From positions 528,997 through 592,996 of the forward strand of contig NW_025947190.1 of assembly GCF_000764305.2 (NCBI RefSeq): a stretch of 64,000 nucleotides of DNA, read 5' to 3'. Shown here piece after piece: positions 11,116 to 22,284 of this stretch. The notes under the pieces were generated by a model. It worked only from the letters and a program-made list of their open reading frames with translations. It made no database searches and was not told the origin of the DNA. This stretch comes from Hyalella azteca. Taxonomy: Eukaryota; Arthropoda; Malacostraca; Amphipoda; Hyalellidae. The translations under genes were made by a program, and so were the position numbers. Every line of letters starts with the position of its first letter. Positions within the stretch are counted from its first letter, which is position 1.

Positions 11116-14100
11116 AGGAGCGTAGATTGAATTGGTGAAGGCAATATTGCTATTTTGGGGGTTTAAAATTACTTTCATACCAGAAAAAATTCACCGTCCA
11201 TAAAATTAAATATACATATTTTTAAAAATTTAACCTATAATTAAGGTTATCAAAATTCATCTCAGGAAGATACCGTCCATTTCGGTAAAATACGCACTTC
11301 CCCCACAAGCGCCCATAGCTCAAGGGGCCGAGACTCCGCGCCCTCAGACTCACTGCATCCAACTGCGCAAGCTGTCACCTTCAGCACAGGGGATATACTT
11401 TGCACAAAGCGCCTTGTAATTTCAGGTCTTTTATTCATTAACCATCATATGTAAGTTTTTTGCAAGCATTAATCTTCATTAAAGGAAGACGAGCGCTGTG
11501 TCCAAGCACCGGACCACCCGCAACCTCTAGGGCAATGAGTGCCCATATGCTAATGAGACAACACAATGAAGTCCTATTGCTTCCTCTATGCACAAGCCTT
11601 TTCAAATCACTTATCTTCCATAACACAAAAGAAACGTGAATTAGGAATACATAATAGAAAACTACATTCGTATCACTCTGTTGAGGGCTTTGTGACTCCA
11701 CAGAATGTCTTTGAAAGTCGTTCATATCACGCAATGGTAGCTGAAACTTGTCAATATTTCCTCGAGTTATAGACATTACCGGACATCAGATCTGAGAAAA
11801 AAAAGATAATGGCTGACATCGAGTTTTTCTACCAAGATTTAGGAACTCATTAAGGGGCCTCAAAAAGTGCTGTCATAAATGGTTTCTACAAGTTAATTAT
11901 TTTATGAAGTTTTTTTTCAGAAATAGGACTTGTTAGGAGGCCTTCGTACTAAATGAACTGATTCATTTTCACACAGAGCTGCATGGCTTCCTCGTTGTAG
12001 CATCGATGTCTAAAAGTAGCCTCTGCTGTAGTAATTACCGATTAGTAAATAAAAAGCGGCAAATTTACCTGGTTTAATGACGCGGTTATCATTAAGTTTT
12101 GGCATGGCTCCCTGCTAACGACATTTCTGGCCAGAACGAGTAGCTCTTATATGTTCATTCAATGGGCCTCTTAAGCTTTTTATGACCATCACCCGAGCCT
12201 ATATTCTAATAGATTCTGCAACCGAGGAATGTACAAAATGCTGGATATGCAGATCTTTTTGGATAGATCTGTGATTTTTTAAACATAGTTTTTAATTAAT
12301 TTGGGTGTGAGCACAATTATCCTTGCAGCTTGGTCATGGTAGCGCACTTTTATGAGTTTTTGATTTCAGTTACGTGTTTAAATTCGGATTTAAATATTTA
12401 AATAAAAATAAATTCGGACCCTCAATATCGATTAATTATCAAGAGTAAGTCTTTAGAAATAATGCAAATTATTCCAAAAGGATTGTTTTTCTACGCACTT
12501 TAATCGCGGGGTGGACACTTGGCACCCAGACCATGAGTAACGTAGGAATGTTTCGTTCAATTTATTCTTATTATATGTAAATTATGTAGATATCTTTTCT
12601 TATGTCAGAGTAATCATAACACTTTTTATTAGTTTTTGTCTTTAAATTAAATCGCTTTGATCTGAAAAGTATTTCTCACTAGTACAAAAAAAATTAATTG
12701 AAGTTTTATGGGTGGAAATAAGGCGAGTGCATAAGGAATTTCGACATTTGACCAATTAAGTATAAGTTTTTCATCGAATATATTTAAATACAAAAGTAGG
12801 ACTTAGAGCGGAATAATCGAGATTAATTAATGTATAAATAAGTTAAATTAGATTAATTTTTCTTAAAAATCCCTAAACATGATTTTTTAGTGAGCTGCTG
12901 AAAGGCGGACGCTTGTTCTTTTTGCGTCATAATCAGAACTATGTACAGGATATCCATATAAGATCTTTAGTATTTTACACACTAGACTGCACGACAAATT
13001 AATACTTAAAAATATTCTTATGAAGATCTCCGTATTATATGATATATTTTATGCAGCCAATAATATTGTTATCTTTCTTGCAGATATATAAATGGCATGA
13101 AAATGCATGAAACACTCGCTTCTACGTATATATGATGGAAGTCAGTAGGTACTTAGTATTAAGATAACTACTTATTGCGCGTTGAAGTCGCCAGTTCGAT
13201 GATCGAGTTAACCGACCTGATGAGACATGGTTACAAAAATACATTGCGTTCCAGAAAAGATAAAAATTTTTTGAGAATCTGCTTCAATCAAAATCTACAA
13301 GCAGTTATTTTGACGTAAAATTATGCAATAATTATAAATTGTGTATTTTAGTCACAGATATTTTTTCTTGTAAATTATATGTTCCGCTAAGAATTTCAAG
13401 TCTTACCTGCGAATGGATCGTGTTGACTCGAGTCCTAAATGCGATGGGTTTTAAATTCATGGAAATGTTGATGAGCTGATTGGTCAATCAAAATTTGTTA
13501 TTTTCTATCCGGAACCTCGCTTCCTTGCCACCGTTTGCGTTTCGGAGCCCACCTTCTAATTGTTTTCCTTCGCCTAGTGTTTGTAGAAACTTTGGGTTAA
13601 CGCGAGTGAAAACAATGTAATGACAGTTTATTTTTGTCCCATTCTACAAGGTATTTTGTCTAAAATCCTCATTAGAATTCATGAGGCAGTCTCACCTAAC
13701 ACTTTGTGTTGACAAGTAATTGGAAGTTTGTTTAGGAACGCCCATTGATTAAGAGTCTTCGTGCGGTGCCAAATACATTCATGGAAAAACACTTTCATCA
13801 TTAATATAGGCTTGGCTTACCACGGGCTAAAATTGAGCGGCCTTCACTAACCTACTTATAATTCTCAATTGGGAACCGGTTAGCCTCTTGTCTAATAGAC
13901 GGTGTGCCAACTGAAGGAATAGACAGGTACCACACCTCATTCTTTCACTTACACAAGACTGGGGAAAAATTCTCCTCTACATTCCATGGCTTCAATAAGG
14001 TGATCGGAGGCAGGATAAGGCCTTCAGTCATGTCATGAGTCTGGAGAACCCATCGGGCATCAGAGTTTCTTATGACTCATAATTCTGCATGATTGAATGG

Positions 14101-15430
14101 TTGTCGTGATTGAATGATCGACGGAAGCTGGTGTAATGTATGTAAAGGATGGTATAGAATGTTGAAAATGTTGCTAAATAAACAATAAAGTTTTTGTTCT
14201 AAATAACCGAGCTAAGACGTAAGACTGGTCTCCATATGGAACGAGTAAGTCAATTTTATTGGATTGTACGGCTGCCGGAACTGCCAGGATTATGCTTAAT
14301 TCGGGTCAAAATTAATCTCGGCTTAAACTCCACATTGCAACTGTCGAATTCCAGTGCTCAATTTTCAAAAGTTCAGGAGGCGAAAATTAAGTGCTGCACG
14401 GATCGCAGATACAGATTTAACCTGCTGATATGTATTGTTATGGCAAGCAAAATTGCCAGAAAACTTCAGAGGAAAAGACACTGCAATAATTATTAAAATT
14501 CGTTAACGCTGTTCACATTGGGGAACAGCGGATATTGGCTGCAGGTTTGCGTGATACGACAAAGCTTGACAGGGCTGTTGTATGCAAATTGAGATGAACA
14601 TCTTAAAACTCGAAGGGATAAAATTTTAGTGAACGTTATTGAACCTGTGTTTGTTGACCAGGACCAACTTTTCGCAGCGTTTGAATCGCGTAAACAAATA
14701 AACGTTATATATTATAATTTCACCCCAAGAACACTTCGTCAATTTTTCGCATGATTAACATATATCATTCATGCATCATTACAAGTCATGTCATGGGAGA
14801 GTGACAGTAGTACAATCAATCAATCCCGTAATGATCTACCTAAAAACCTAATAGTACACAATTCTCCTCTGAGGTCAGTCGATGTTTATGCAGTGAGTTC
14901 TGATAGCCACACACCGTAGAACCCGACCAAACTCCTGTGGCATTTCTAGTATTCATAAGAACAGTTATTGCGGTTCGTGTCATCCGCACTTTACAGATCA
15001 CCTGGAATTTCATTACGCATTGAAATCACTCATGCTTTATTCATGGACTTTACAATTACTCGGTGCTGCGAATTACACGGTCTAGTTATCCATGCCCAAG
15101 CAGCAATTGGCTGAAATTATGAAAGATGGAGGCGCGCACTCTGGTGTAGGGAACCATTCCGAGAATTAGGCTTGACCGTCTCTGATAACTACATGTTAAG
15201 ATTGGTCAATGAATTCTAAATTAATAATTTCCGTCATGTTGGTTTTGATTAAGAACTTGTACATTTGTTAATATATCGTATATTATTTTTCTTCTCATAT
15301 TTAGATATCAATAACAAAAAAGCAATACAGGAGAGGCAACAATTTATATTGGAGCACTGTTGTATTGATAATATATAATTATTCATCGGCTTCTTTAAAG
15401 CTTTTAACTGTTAAAGTATTTAAAGAACCC
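11116..15430. other. Intergenic desert
   Basis: About 4.3 kb without a supportable gene. A tRNA-like A box at 11316-11327 has no B box. Open frames up to 112 codons (11438-11776, minus) have no recognisable domain. Nothing else stands out. Confidence 0.5.
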
Positions 15431-15721
15431 ATGAAGGAACATGAAATTTTTTATGAAAAATTTAAACATTTAATACTGCTGCTGTGTTTCAGTTTATTTT
15501 TGATACTGGAAACGGAAATAAACAGAAACGTTACGTTTTGTTACTGGAAAGTTACTCCTGATCTAACCATTACTTCCTATATTCCTGAGAGTCTCAAAAA
15601 TTATAATGAAGAACTGGATGAACTGGATAAAAAATATCCGGATCTGTATCATTTTAAATATGTTTTCTCGCCAAAATCAGACTGTTCAAGATTTTCTTTA
15701 GATTTATGGTTTCCAGCGTAA
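15431..15721 (+). CDS. Possible small membrane-anchored protein, unknown
   Basis: A 96-codon ORF opens at the first ATG of a longer frame. I chose that ATG because the upstream part of the frame starts only at a non-ATG codon. Residues 1-11 are charged and include MKEHEIFYEKF. A hydrophobic stretch, HLILLLCFSLFLILE, follows at about residues 13-27, which fits a signal anchor or signal peptide. The rest is acidic and aromatic (NYNEELDELDKKYPDLYHF) with two cysteines, ending in DLWFPA. The frame closes with TAA immediately followed by TAG. The translation looks more protein-like than other ORFs in the window, but I recognise no family. It could be a first exon of a type II membrane enzyme or a chance ORF. 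The C at -3 gives a weak Kozak context, and no TATA box is evident. Confidence 0.3.
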   Translation: MKEHEIFYEKFKHLILLLCFSLFLILETEINRNVTFCYWKVTPDLTITSYIPESLKNYNEELDELDKKYPDLYHFKYVFSPKSDCSRFSLDLWFPA

Positions 15722-17799
15722 TAGCGTTTTTTTTTTTCTCACTGCTAATCTCGGTCATGTGTTTTCCACACGCATATTTAGTCACAATCAGCAAAGGTTT
15801 CGAAAAATTTTCTTTAGTCTGAAAAAATCTTTAACATGGCCCAGGCGGTCATATTTCCCAACCTCTCATTATCTTTCATCTTATAGACTTTGTCGATGAC
15901 GATGAGATAAATTTTTTGCAACGAGATGTTTTTTATATGAAATAAGTTAACGCTTCAAATAAATGCTGAAGGCGAGAACTTTCTCGTCTACTTGATAGCG
16001 ACTTTCCCTCTCTACTTCAGCTCCTGGGCGCCCCTGCTGCGCCGACATGATATTTGACACCAAATATCTACACCTTCTGCAGATGGCAGCTCGTTACATG
16101 TGTTCCAGAAATCCTGTACATTTACTCGCACTTCAGCGAACTGCGTTAATAATGTCGAAGGCAACTTGTTGAGTATTTTTTTCTTTGCGATTATTTGGCC
16201 CGTGACGGGCAGCAAAATAACCATGGAAATTTGTGAGGTTATTATCCGGGGACTGATAATCAACATGCCAAAGTACAAGATGATAAGAAGGTATTCAACG
16301 TATTGAACATTAATAGACCTTAGTAGGAAAAGTAATGGTTATTAAGGGGAGCGTCTGGTCAAAAATTTTGGATTTTGGCAAGTTCCAAGATAAATTTTGC
16401 TCAGGACGCTCCCTTTAAATCTCACGTTTGTAGAAATAAAAAAGTATTGCCATTAATGAAATTACGGCTTTATTGCGGCGCATAAATTACTATTAAATCC
16501 ACCCCACAAATTTATTGTAGCTTCCTCTAATTTTTTCACAAATTATTCCTTAAAATTTGATATAAATCGTAGAAAAATTGATCATTCACTAGGGTAGAAA
16601 TGTAGGCGTAGTTCGCAGCAAAGAAATTAGCATATATTTGTTGTCATTAAAATCAAATAAGGCATCATGGTGCATGATTGTCTCCATATATCACTGCGTA
16701 TATGGTATAAGTGACGCATCATTTGCGTGGAGTTCTCCCATGCACCGTCAAAGATTATTTAAAAAGCGTCATTGAAATCTTTATGATGTTTTTTTCATCT
16801 AACATCAAGCCATATTTGCATGATAGAAAAGCGTGATCTGGCGATCACAATCTCACCATCGAACTCTGGGTCACAAATCTTATAGAAGATTGCCAATACT
16901 TGAGGAACTAGCTGGCTGCAAGCAAAACCTGTTCAATTTACTCATCCTTCTAAGAGTATAATAAACTAATTTTTTTACAGCACGATATGAGGAAGAATTG
17001 ATAGAGATCTCGAGTCTTGTGAAAACCGCCTTTTATGATCGCCTAGCTGATGTTAAAAGGCTAATGGCTGCATTTTTCCTTAAATATTGCACAAGCATCC
17101 GATTTTTTCAATGAGACATTGTTTTTTCAAGACTCACTATAGAGTAAAAGAAGATATTTTATGGTCGAAAAAATGGCGCTGATGGCCTGAGAAGAGAACC
17201 CATTGAAGATCGCATCAATGAAGCCCAAGGATCGACAAGCGCCTACTTGAGCTCGACTTTAGTTTTGGACAATTGACGAATTTTAATTGAGTGAAAAGAT
17301 CGTCGTATTACGTTGATGCATGGAGTCAAATTAATGTATATGAGTCACATGCATTTTTTATGCTTACTGTCATCTCCCAACTATGTTATCGAAAGTTTGT
17401 TTTATATAAGCTACAGACATCATGGACTGACAACCATTCATCAGTACATTATTGCTTTTTACGAAACTTCCCATATTACTCTCTAAGTTTAACTATCCTG
17501 CCTGTAAGGACATCGAGAGACACCTTCAACACTGAGGACTGTTGAATGTCACTTATAATTAATAAAAAAATTATTGTTTACTTATTTTTACAGTTTACGC
17601 CTTCGTGTTTATTTGTAATATACAAGCCGTAGCCGAATAACTTGATGTAAAAAATAGATGGTCTCACGTTTGTTTAAACACAAACAATAACGCCCAATGA
17701 AGCCTCATTTTAGCACAATTACAGACTGGAACTTCATTCAAGCATAAATCATGCACGTACGAATTTCCCAATTTTAGGCTATTTTGAAACAAATGCTGG
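15722..17799. other. Intergenic
   Basis: No gene recognised. It contains the short inverted-repeat element at 16342-16418, described separately. ORFs here are short and compositionally random. Confidence 0.5.
16342..16418. mobile_element. Short TTAA-flanked inverted repeat, MITE-like
   Basis: TTAA (16342-16345) is followed by GGGGAGCGTC. The other end is GACGCTCCCT followed by TTAA (16415-16418). The arms pair over about 25 bases with mismatches, including CAAAAATTTTG against CAAAATTT. The left tip TTAAGGGGAGCG differs at one base from TTAAGGGGACCG, which opens the probable Mutator-like element at 62510, so this may be a collapsed non-autonomous relative. TTAA at both ends would also fit a piggyBac-type target. 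The whole structure is under 80 bp and encodes nothing. Confidence 0.5.
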
Positions 17800-18150
17800 T
17801 AATTTCTTCAGCGCTAATGCTACCTCAGATTGTTTCTGTTGGAAATGTTTTGCCTCAATTTGTTTATGCTGATAAAAAATTATGCCTCAAATTGTTCATA
17901 TTTATAATATTTCCGTCTCAAGTTGTGTCTACTGATAACAGCTTGCATCGAATTGGTCCTGCAGATAACAGTTTTGCTTAAATGTGTTAAATTTGTTTCT
18001 GATGTAAAAACTTCTGGCTCAAGTTGTACATGTGGATAATAATTCGGCATTTATATGTTCACATTGATAACATTTCCATCTTGAGTTGTTTCCGCTAATA
18101 ACAGTTGTGCATCTTTTGGTTTTGCTGATAAAAATTCTGCTTTACCGAAG
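17800..18150. repeat. Degenerate 31-bp tandem repeat
   Basis: Units of the type GCCTCAAGTTGTTTCTGCTGATAACA recur at a spacing near 31 bp. GCCTCAA(A/T)TTG-type landmarks fall at about 17850, 17882, 17913, 17944, 18016, 18048 and 18079. Divergence between units is high, so the array is old. It is non-coding. Confidence 0.75.
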
Positions 18151-18283
18151 AGTTTTCAATACAACGAAGCTAATACTAGACAAAGCGTGGTTAATAAATC
18201 CGTCTTTACAAGCTGAAATAGCATGGCCGTCCCGAGAGGAGACACGCGATGCTGTAACGTCTTAATTAGAAGTTACGAAGCAA

Positions 18284-18372
18284 AACTTCTGCAGTAAAAA
18301 GTTCTACCCTGAAACTTCTGCAGTAAAAAGTTCTACCCTGAAACTTCTGCTGTAAAAAGTTCTACCCTGAAA
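18284..18372. repeat. 29-bp tandem repeat, 3 copies
   Basis: CTTCTGCAGTAAAAAGTTCT plus ACCCTGAAA repeats three times with a single A-to-T change in the last copy. The near identity implies a recent expansion beside the older 31-bp array. Confidence 0.9.
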
Positions 18373-18559
18373 CATGTTCTAGTATATGTCCGACCATAGA
18401 TCTTATATGCTCACTTGTTCCATGCAAAAGTGATCAGGAACGCAGCAAATTTTGAGGTAATAGGTAAGCTTTATATTGTTTAGAGGAGCGCAGTCTGTAA
18501 TCACGGCCTTTGTTTCTGGACTTGACGAGCTAGCAATTTTGAATGTCCTTAGAGAGTAC

Positions 18560-18830
18560 ATTATTCGGTGGAAATCGTATCACACAAAATATCTTTTATC
18601 TAAAAACAGCAACAGAATTTAACAAGATTTGTTTATCATTCCTCACTAATAAAGAAAAAATCGTACCACTCAAGATATTCTGCTACTAACGCAAACGATA
18701 GAAAATAGTACAATTTGATAATCAATTTTTTCTCATAAAGAGAATCGTGTCGCACAAAATATTCTATTACCTACAAAAACGGCAATTCAATTTTATTGAA
18801 AACATTTACTCACAAAGAAAAATCGCTTAT
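18560..18830. repeat. Degenerate ~90-bp repeat, 3 units
   Basis: Three diverged units each begin with AATCGT(A/G)-type sequence, run through CACAAAATATTCT and an ACAAAAACGGCAA-like segment, and end in CTCA(C/T)AAAGA. They start near 18565, 18658 and 18743. Weakly conserved and non-coding. Confidence 0.5.
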
Positions 18831-21047
18831 TCCGGACAGTCATGTACTGATTTATCGGCCAGTTGAATATTGAATTGAATTTATCGGCCACCTCAATTGA
18901 TTGAAGAACTTGAGTATTTTAGGTGATACTCTAATGTTTATTCAACATTATCGATAATTACCCTCATGGATTCTTAATTTGCATAATAAGAACTCATTTT
19001 TAGTGCACCTCTGAGATGAGGTTCAAAGACTTATTTAAATATGAAATCATATATTCGTTGGACTGACATGACCTCTAATATAGGAAATTATCTTCAATTG
19101 CCTAATGCGCAGGAGCTCTGGAATATGTCTTTACCCTGTGGCACGTCGTCAATTGCGGTTTCGGTATTTATCACACATGTAAATTTCATGCTCTAAATCC
19201 TAGCTTCTGTAGCATGTGTGTTTCTCGCCATTCATTTGCCTGAGATATAAAGACGGCGTACCACAAGTGCTCCTGCAGACTCTCATCAACGCCTAGCTTA
19301 GTTACTATAAAAAATGTTTCTCGTCATGAGATATCACCTATAAACCATATCGAGATATCGCAGAGATATAATTAAGACCTCCGTACAGTGAAGATACAAA
19401 GTGGTACAGAGCGAACAATCCTCAGGTAGCTGGAACGTCAGTAGATGAATAACTGAGTGAATTCAACATCTAATTCTTCTTGAGTGAGGTAAATTTCATG
19501 CTTATCCAAGTTAATTCTACTTATATTCGGGTTTGTCTAGGGGCGTTTCCTCCCGGTTTAGACATCAAGTCGTTTTGACATGTGGGCGTATGTATAAGTC
19601 TCAGTACCCTGGATTTACTGAACAATAATTGAGGTTCCAAATGCAAATTAGTTAGCTTCTGACTACGCTTGCGCAGACGGCAGTCTCGCGTCGGCACTTC
19701 AAATGTTCATGGAACGTAAGTCCATAAGTGCCTTTCTTATCGCTAGTGACGAGCAAGTAGCACCTTATGAATCACTAACCACAAACAAGCATTTTGCCTG
19801 AAATTGCTACCAATTTTTATGCGAGGAACCGTACCGATTCTGGCCGAGTTACTATTTCGTTGTTAATCGTAGATCTAGGCTGGCAAGTACACTATTTTGG
19901 CTTGGTTTAGATTCGGAGATGCGTGGCCCGATTTATATTAGATCTCATTTAAATGGTAATAGTTCCAGACGCAGTAATTTGCACGCACTTTGATACCGTT
20001 TACCAAGTCTCGCAAGTGTCTTAAGCTAACCAAACAATGCTCGGTGACTGAGGCATATAGTGCGCTGGGTGTTAATATCGGTGGCTTATTATGATGTAGC
20101 CAGCGGGGTGACGACATGGGTACCAGGACCCAGTATGGAAAATGGGTCAAGCGATGCTTCAAGGTTTTGTTGCTGTTTATGGGATTTTTTGGTTACTTCA
20201 TAGAGACATCATGCTGTTTGAAGCAGCGATTAGAGTGAGTGCTGGTATGAGATCGTATTAACCTGCTGATTTCAAGAGGCTGTAAACTGTTCAGCAAAAA
20301 AATTCTTTTTTACAGGGTCTGACATGCACGTTTAGACCAAGAAAGTATGAGCAAACTACTTCTGACAAGATGTAATGTGTCTATTGGAATTTTTTGGAGG
20401 CAAGAAATTAAAGAGATCTAGATCGATAGAGATCTGTCCATGATAACACAATGTAGTAATTTTCTTGACACATCCAATGCAATCGACGGAATTTGAGTCT
20501 TACTTGACAGCAATACTTCTGAAAAAAATTGGAGATATTGTACGAGAAAAGTTCAAAAAGTATTCCGAGCTGTTGAAAGATACGTCAAAATATTTTTTTA
20601 CGAACAGCAAATGGATGTTCTTTTCTTAGGAGATTTACTACTCTACGTCGATTTTTTAACGAATCTTGCTCATAATTATGGGATGATAACGAGAACGACG
20701 GTTGCTGCCGGAAATCCATAATCTTCAAAGCGATAAAAGCTCGAGTTGACCGAAGCAAAATTTTTTATGCCACATTCAATGTGGAAATTCGTGATCGAAA
20801 GTTGGATAATCGTTGCTGCAAGTAGTATTAGCATTGACATAAAAAATTGCAATAATAAATTAACGAAACTCATTTAAAAATAGAAGATTATAAAGTTGTT
20901 GAAAATTGAAAATATCTTTTGAAAACATGTCGTGTTACTAACGAACGAGGAGGTAAAGATTACATGCAATAAGTTTCTTAAAAATACTCAACTTTACTGA
21001 CAATTATTTTCACGGTATAAGTACACGGTAAGTACATTAATAGTAAG
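18831..21047. other. Intergenic
   Basis: No gene, RNA or clear repeat recognised. Open frames are under 80 codons with random-looking translations. Confidence 0.5.
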
Positions 21048-21049
21048 TA

Positions 21050-21654
21050 CAGGGCGATGCACGAAAACTTCCTGATTTGAAAGCTCAATATAAAAAAAAC
21101 TATTTGAGATATCATTACAATAAATATTTTATTATAAAAAAATTACCTGAATTTTTGGATCACTTAGTTTGAGAGATGAAATCGGACAAATGACGGCCCC
21201 ATTGTCAATGAATTCAGTTAGTGGATTTTTGAATTTCCGTTCAACTCGCTGAAGCATATGACGGGTAAGTTGACGATGGCTTGGCGTATGTTGCTCTTCA
21301 TATGAGGTAGGTTCCTTGGACAGTCATTGTAAACAATTGATTTCGGATAACCCCAATATAAAATCACATGGAGCCAAATTGTGGGATCGGGCCGGCTTAA
21401 GAAGGTCAACTCTTAAGGAGATGAGGGCTCAGCAAAATGTTGTCTCAGACGGGGAGAACTCTGCATGTAGTAGTACGCCTCGACAGCAAACGCACGCTGC
21501 TCGATCATTCGACCAATACAAAGTGACAACTGACTAGGCACAAGACAAAACTGCTTGACCTTGCCTTTTATATGAAATACTTTTTGTCCTTTTCCTGCAA
21601 CATTTGGTTGCTTGATGCGAAATAAAAAACAGGAAGTTTCCGTGAATCACCTTG
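21050..21654 (-). mobile_element. Internally deleted mariner-like element, copy 1
   Basis: A 605-bp element flanked by TA on both sides (21048-21049, 21655-21656), the target duplication of the Tc1/mariner/IS630 superfamily. The terminal inverted repeats are 25 bp with 21 matches: 21050-21074 opens CAGGGCGATGCACG and ends AAAACTTCCTG, and 21630-21654 is its complement. The coding strand is minus. Remnants include a DPTIW...WGYPKSIVYNDCPRNLP block at 21300-21395, matching the C-terminal WGYLKSKVY region of mariner-type transposases, followed by a frameshift before the VERKFKNPLTEFIDNG tail. The catalytic middle of the transposase is absent, so the element cannot move itself. It is followed directly by a second copy. 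Confidence 0.85.
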
Positions 21655-21656
21655 TA

Positions 21657-22274
21657 TGACACCAACTATGCCCGAAAACTTCCTGATTTGAAAGCTCAAT
21701 ATAGAAAAGAACCAGTAGAAATATCATTGCAACACATATATAATTGAAAAACACATTACCTGAACTTTTGTATCTTTTAGTTTTAAAGATGACCTCATAT
21801 AAATGACGTTTCCCATTGTCAAAGAATTCAGTTAGTCGATTTTTGAAGTTCCGTTCAACTCGCTTAAGCATAGAGACTGGAAGTTGGCGATGGCTTGGCG
21901 TATATTTCTCCTCAAATGAGGTAGGTTCATTGGACAGTCTTTGTGAATACTTGATTCAAGATAACCCCATAAATAATCTCACTGTATCAAATTGGGGGAT
22001 TGGGCTGGCCAAAGAAGATCAACTCTCAAAGAGGTGAGGCGATCTGCAAATTGTTGTCTTAGAGAAAGAAAACTCTGCATGTAGTATTAGTAGTAGTAAG
22101 CCTCGACAGCAAGCGCACGCTGCTCACTTGTCCGATGCATAGTGGCAATTAACTAAGCATAACATAAAATTTTTGACCTTGCCTTTCATATAATATACTT
22201 TTCCTCCTTTTCCTACATTATCTGGCTACTAGGCACGAAATACAACACAGGAAGTTTCCGTGAATCACCTTGTA
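21657..22274 (-). mobile_element. Internally deleted mariner-like element, copy 2 (tandem duplicate)
   Basis: A second copy of the same deleted element lies directly downstream with a repeat unit of 618 bp. Both copies end in the identical right terminus (here 22248-22272), then TA, then the same flank TGACACCAAC. That makes this a tandem segmental duplication rather than two insertions. The left terminus is degraded at the junction (TATGCCCGAAAACTTCCTG near 21667). The two copies share the same internal deletion, so the deletion came before the duplication. Confidence 0.85.
21780..22140 (-). pseudogene. Mariner-like transposase remnant in copy 2
   Basis: Starting from ATG at 22140, the minus strand encodes an N-terminal helix-turn-helix-like block (SEQRALAVEAYYY, a stop, then MQSFLSLRQQFADRLTS). 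This is joined directly to the C-terminal block LLWPAQSPNL, a stop, DYLWGYLES and KDCPMNLPHLRRNIRQAIAN. A frameshift then leads to the tail LKRVERNFKNRLTEFFDNG (ATG at 21871). A full-length mariner transposase is about 340 residues, so roughly the central half, with the first two catalytic aspartates, is missing. The D of DYLWGYL would be the third catalytic position. Two in-frame stops and one frameshift make it dead. Confidence 0.8.
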
Positions 22275-22284
22275 TGACACCAAC

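Noticed and set aside
10860..11178. Minus-strand ORFs encoding THPAF/QPSLI pentapeptide repeats
   Set aside because: They exist only because the 15-bp minisatellite is a multiple of three; two frames are open over the same DNA and flanks are not coding-like.
11316..11327. tRNA A-box-like TAGCTCAAGGGG after GCCCA
   Set aside because: No GGTTCRANTCC B box and no acceptor pairing within the next 80 bases, so it is not a tRNA gene.
2447..13223. Hammerhead-ribozyme cores CTGATGAG (2447-2454) and CTGATGA (13217-13223)
   Set aside because: Neither is followed by a stem II and GAAA, and no cleavage-site stem is formed.
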